A DNA stretch of 64,000 nucleotides from an uncultured Draconibacterium sp. (lineage in GTDB: Bacteria > Bacteroidota > Bacteroidia > Bacteroidales > Prolixibacteraceae), in contig NZ_OY781981.1 of assembly GCF_963677565.1 (NCBI RefSeq), forward strand, positions 3,092,001 through 3,156,000, written 5' to 3'. The position numbers and the translations under genes are program-made. The notes below the pieces were generated by a model. The model searched no databases. It was not told where the DNA came from and was given only the letters and a program-made list of their open reading frames with translations. Positions 63,356 through 64,000 of this stretch are shown one piece after another (position 1 is the stretch's first letter; each line of letters starts with the position of its first letter).

Positions 63356-63387
63356 ATTGCAGAATTAAAAAATAATTCTTTCCTTTG
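63356..63387 (+). promoter_or_regulatory. Candidate promoter of tRNA-Thr/tRNA-Tyr unit 1
   Basis: ATTG (63356-63359), 20 nt, TTCCTTTG (63380-63387): one mismatch in each box to the phylum consensus. It lies about 50 nt before the tRNA-Thr. Confidence 0.4.
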
Positions 63388-63437
63388 CAGCCGCTGATTT
63401 GAAAACAGCAACGTTCTAAAAAAGATTGAAATAATAA

Positions 63438-63511
63438 GCCGAATTAGCTCAGTTGGCCAGAGCACGTGATTTGTAATCTCGGGGTCCCCAGTTCGAATCT
63501 GGGATTCGGCT
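63438..63511 (+). tRNA. tRNA-Thr (TGT), copy 1
   Basis: Acceptor GCCGAAT pairs with ATTCGGC, D-stem GCTC/GAGC, anticodon loop TTTGTAA giving TGT, T-arm CCCAG-TTCGAAT-CTGGG. CCA is not encoded. The anticodon stem CGTGA/TCTCG has one T-T mismatch in the middle, also present in the other copy. 74 nt. Confidence 0.93.
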
Positions 63512-63527
63512 CATTTAAAGATATTTT

Positions 63528-63609
63528 GGGAAGATACCGAAGCGGTCAAACGGGGCAGACTGTAAATCTGTTGGCTCAGCCTTCGTAGGTTCGAATCCTG
63601 CTCTTCCCA
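63528..63609 (+). tRNA. tRNA-Tyr (GTA), copy 1
   Basis: An 82-nt class II tRNA. Acceptor GGGAAGA/TCTTCCC, anticodon stem AGACT loop with GTA, variable arm GTTGGCTCAGCCTTC, T-arm GGTTCGAATCC. 16 bp after tRNA-Thr, so co-transcribed. Confidence 0.96.
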
Positions 63610-63610
63610 C

Positions 63611-63644
63611 AAGGGAATAACTAAACTAGTTGTTCCCTTTTTTT
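63611..63644 (+). terminator. Terminator after tRNA-Tyr
   Basis: AAGGGAATAACTA and TAGTTGTTCCCTT form a long stem with one G-T pair, followed by a T-run to 63644. Strong intrinsic terminator for unit 1. Confidence 0.9.
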
Positions 63645-63653
63645 ATGGTTTTC

Positions 63654-63872
63654 TATCTTTTGCAGACGCTGATTCAAAACAACAACGTTCTAAAAAAATA
63701 ATGAAATAATGCCGAATTAGCTCAGTCCCGATAAACCAGAAATTTTTAATTTCATAGTTTATCGAGGATGCTCGAAAATCCAAAAGATTTTCGGCATTGG
63801 CCACCGCAACAAAGTTTCGGAACCAGAGCAAGTATTTGAAGTATCAAATTAAAGTTTGGCAAAATATAATAA
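63654..63872 (+). pseudogene. Broken tRNA-Thr copy with hairpin-rich insert
   Basis: The leader (63654-63710) repeats the leader of unit 1 with small changes. The tRNA-Thr then begins (GCCGAATTAGCTCAG, 63711-63725) but is interrupted in its D-loop. Pieces TTGGCCA (63797-63803) and CCAGAGCA (63823-63830) of the same tRNA follow, separated by foreign DNA. The inserts form three hairpins: 63729-63764 (CGATAAAC/GTTTATCG around GAAATT/AATTTC), 63773-63793 (CGAAAATC/GATTTTCG) and 63804-63820 (CCG-AAC/GTT-CGG). The anticodon half is missing, so this copy makes no tRNA. Confidence 0.75.
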
Positions 63873-63946
63873 GCCGAATTAGCTCAGTTGGCCAGAGCAC
63901 GTGATTTGTAATCTCGGGGTCCCCAGTTCGAATCTGGGATTCGGCT
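63873..63946 (+). tRNA. tRNA-Thr (TGT), copy 2
   Basis: Identical over all 74 nt to the copy at 63438, including the T-T mismatch in the anticodon stem. It lies directly after the broken copy, within a tandem repeat. Confidence 0.93.
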
Positions 63947-63961
63947 CATTTAAAATATTTT

Positions 63962-64000
63962 GGGAAGATACCGAAGCGGTCAAACGGGGCAGACTGTAAA
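63962..64000 (+). tRNA. tRNA-Tyr (GTA), copy 2, cut by the window end
   Basis: The first 39 nt match tRNA-Tyr copy 1 exactly, from GGGAAGA through the anticodon GTA. The rest lies outside the window. Confidence 0.9.

Noticed and set aside
63873..63946. Second tRNA-Thr as a pseudogene because of the stem mismatch
   Set aside because: It is identical to the first copy and all other stems pair perfectly, so both are probably functional.

Overview
The window comes from a chromosome of a Bacteroidota bacterium, most likely a marine or sediment member of the Marinilabiliales/Prolixibacteraceae type. The genus is an inference. The evidence is tandem SusC/SusD pairs, a hybrid two-component regulator, Bacteroidota-restricted families (DUF2723, DUF4199, DUF4159, DUF1735-like), rare Shine-Dalgarno sites, and several promoters that fit the Bacteroidota form TTTG-19 nt-TAnnTTTG.

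Bases 1-34503 are a large xylan utilization locus. From the left it holds GH95 (cut by the window edge), GH8 exo-oligoxylanase and GH51 arabinofuranosidase; then a hybrid two-component regulator with its own promoter; then a 650-bp structured leader and the conserved xylan core (SusC-SusD-SusC-SusD-lipoprotein-GH10, the xusA-E/xyn10C order). After these come a CE15 glucuronoyl esterase, GH115 alpha-glucuronidase, SGNH/CE20-like acetylesterase, GPH sugar symporter, a second GH10, a cytoplasmic GH43, an SDR that is probably fructuronate reductase, and mannonate dehydratase uxuA. The genes form a pathway. Surface GH10 cuts the backbone and the SusCD pairs import the pieces. CE15, GH115, the acetylesterase, GH51 and GH95 strip side groups. 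GH8 and GH43 finish to xylose, and UxuB-like SDR plus UxuA start catabolism of the released glucuronate. The substrate is inferred to be a decorated glucuronoarabinoxylan.

Bases 34504-36398 hold an IS110-family element whose non-coding left end may carry a bridge RNA. It lies between the xylan locus and a tRNA-Ser/tRNA-Pro operon (36399-36578) that has a perfect promoter and a terminator.

Bases 36600-63000 are mostly housekeeping genes: folE, a PQQ-propeller lipoprotein, a dihydrouridine synthase, trhO, a serine beta-lactamase-like hydrolase, a subtilisin-like protease, a TlpA-like thioredoxin, purC, phoH, a 49-residue PspC-like protein that is easily missed, DUF2723 membrane protein, a small membrane protein with an ECF sigma factor and a possible anti-sigma protein, mazG, a flavodoxin-like reductase, a frame-broken DUF4159 gene, a heterodimeric ABC exporter with one degenerate ATP site, a MacB-like ATPase/permease pair, a four-helix-type membrane protein, a GT2 glycosyltransferase and DUF4199.

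Bases 63160-64000 carry the 4.5S SRP RNA with a textbook promoter, then a repeated tRNA-Thr/tRNA-Tyr block. One tRNA-Thr copy in that block is broken by hairpin-forming DNA.
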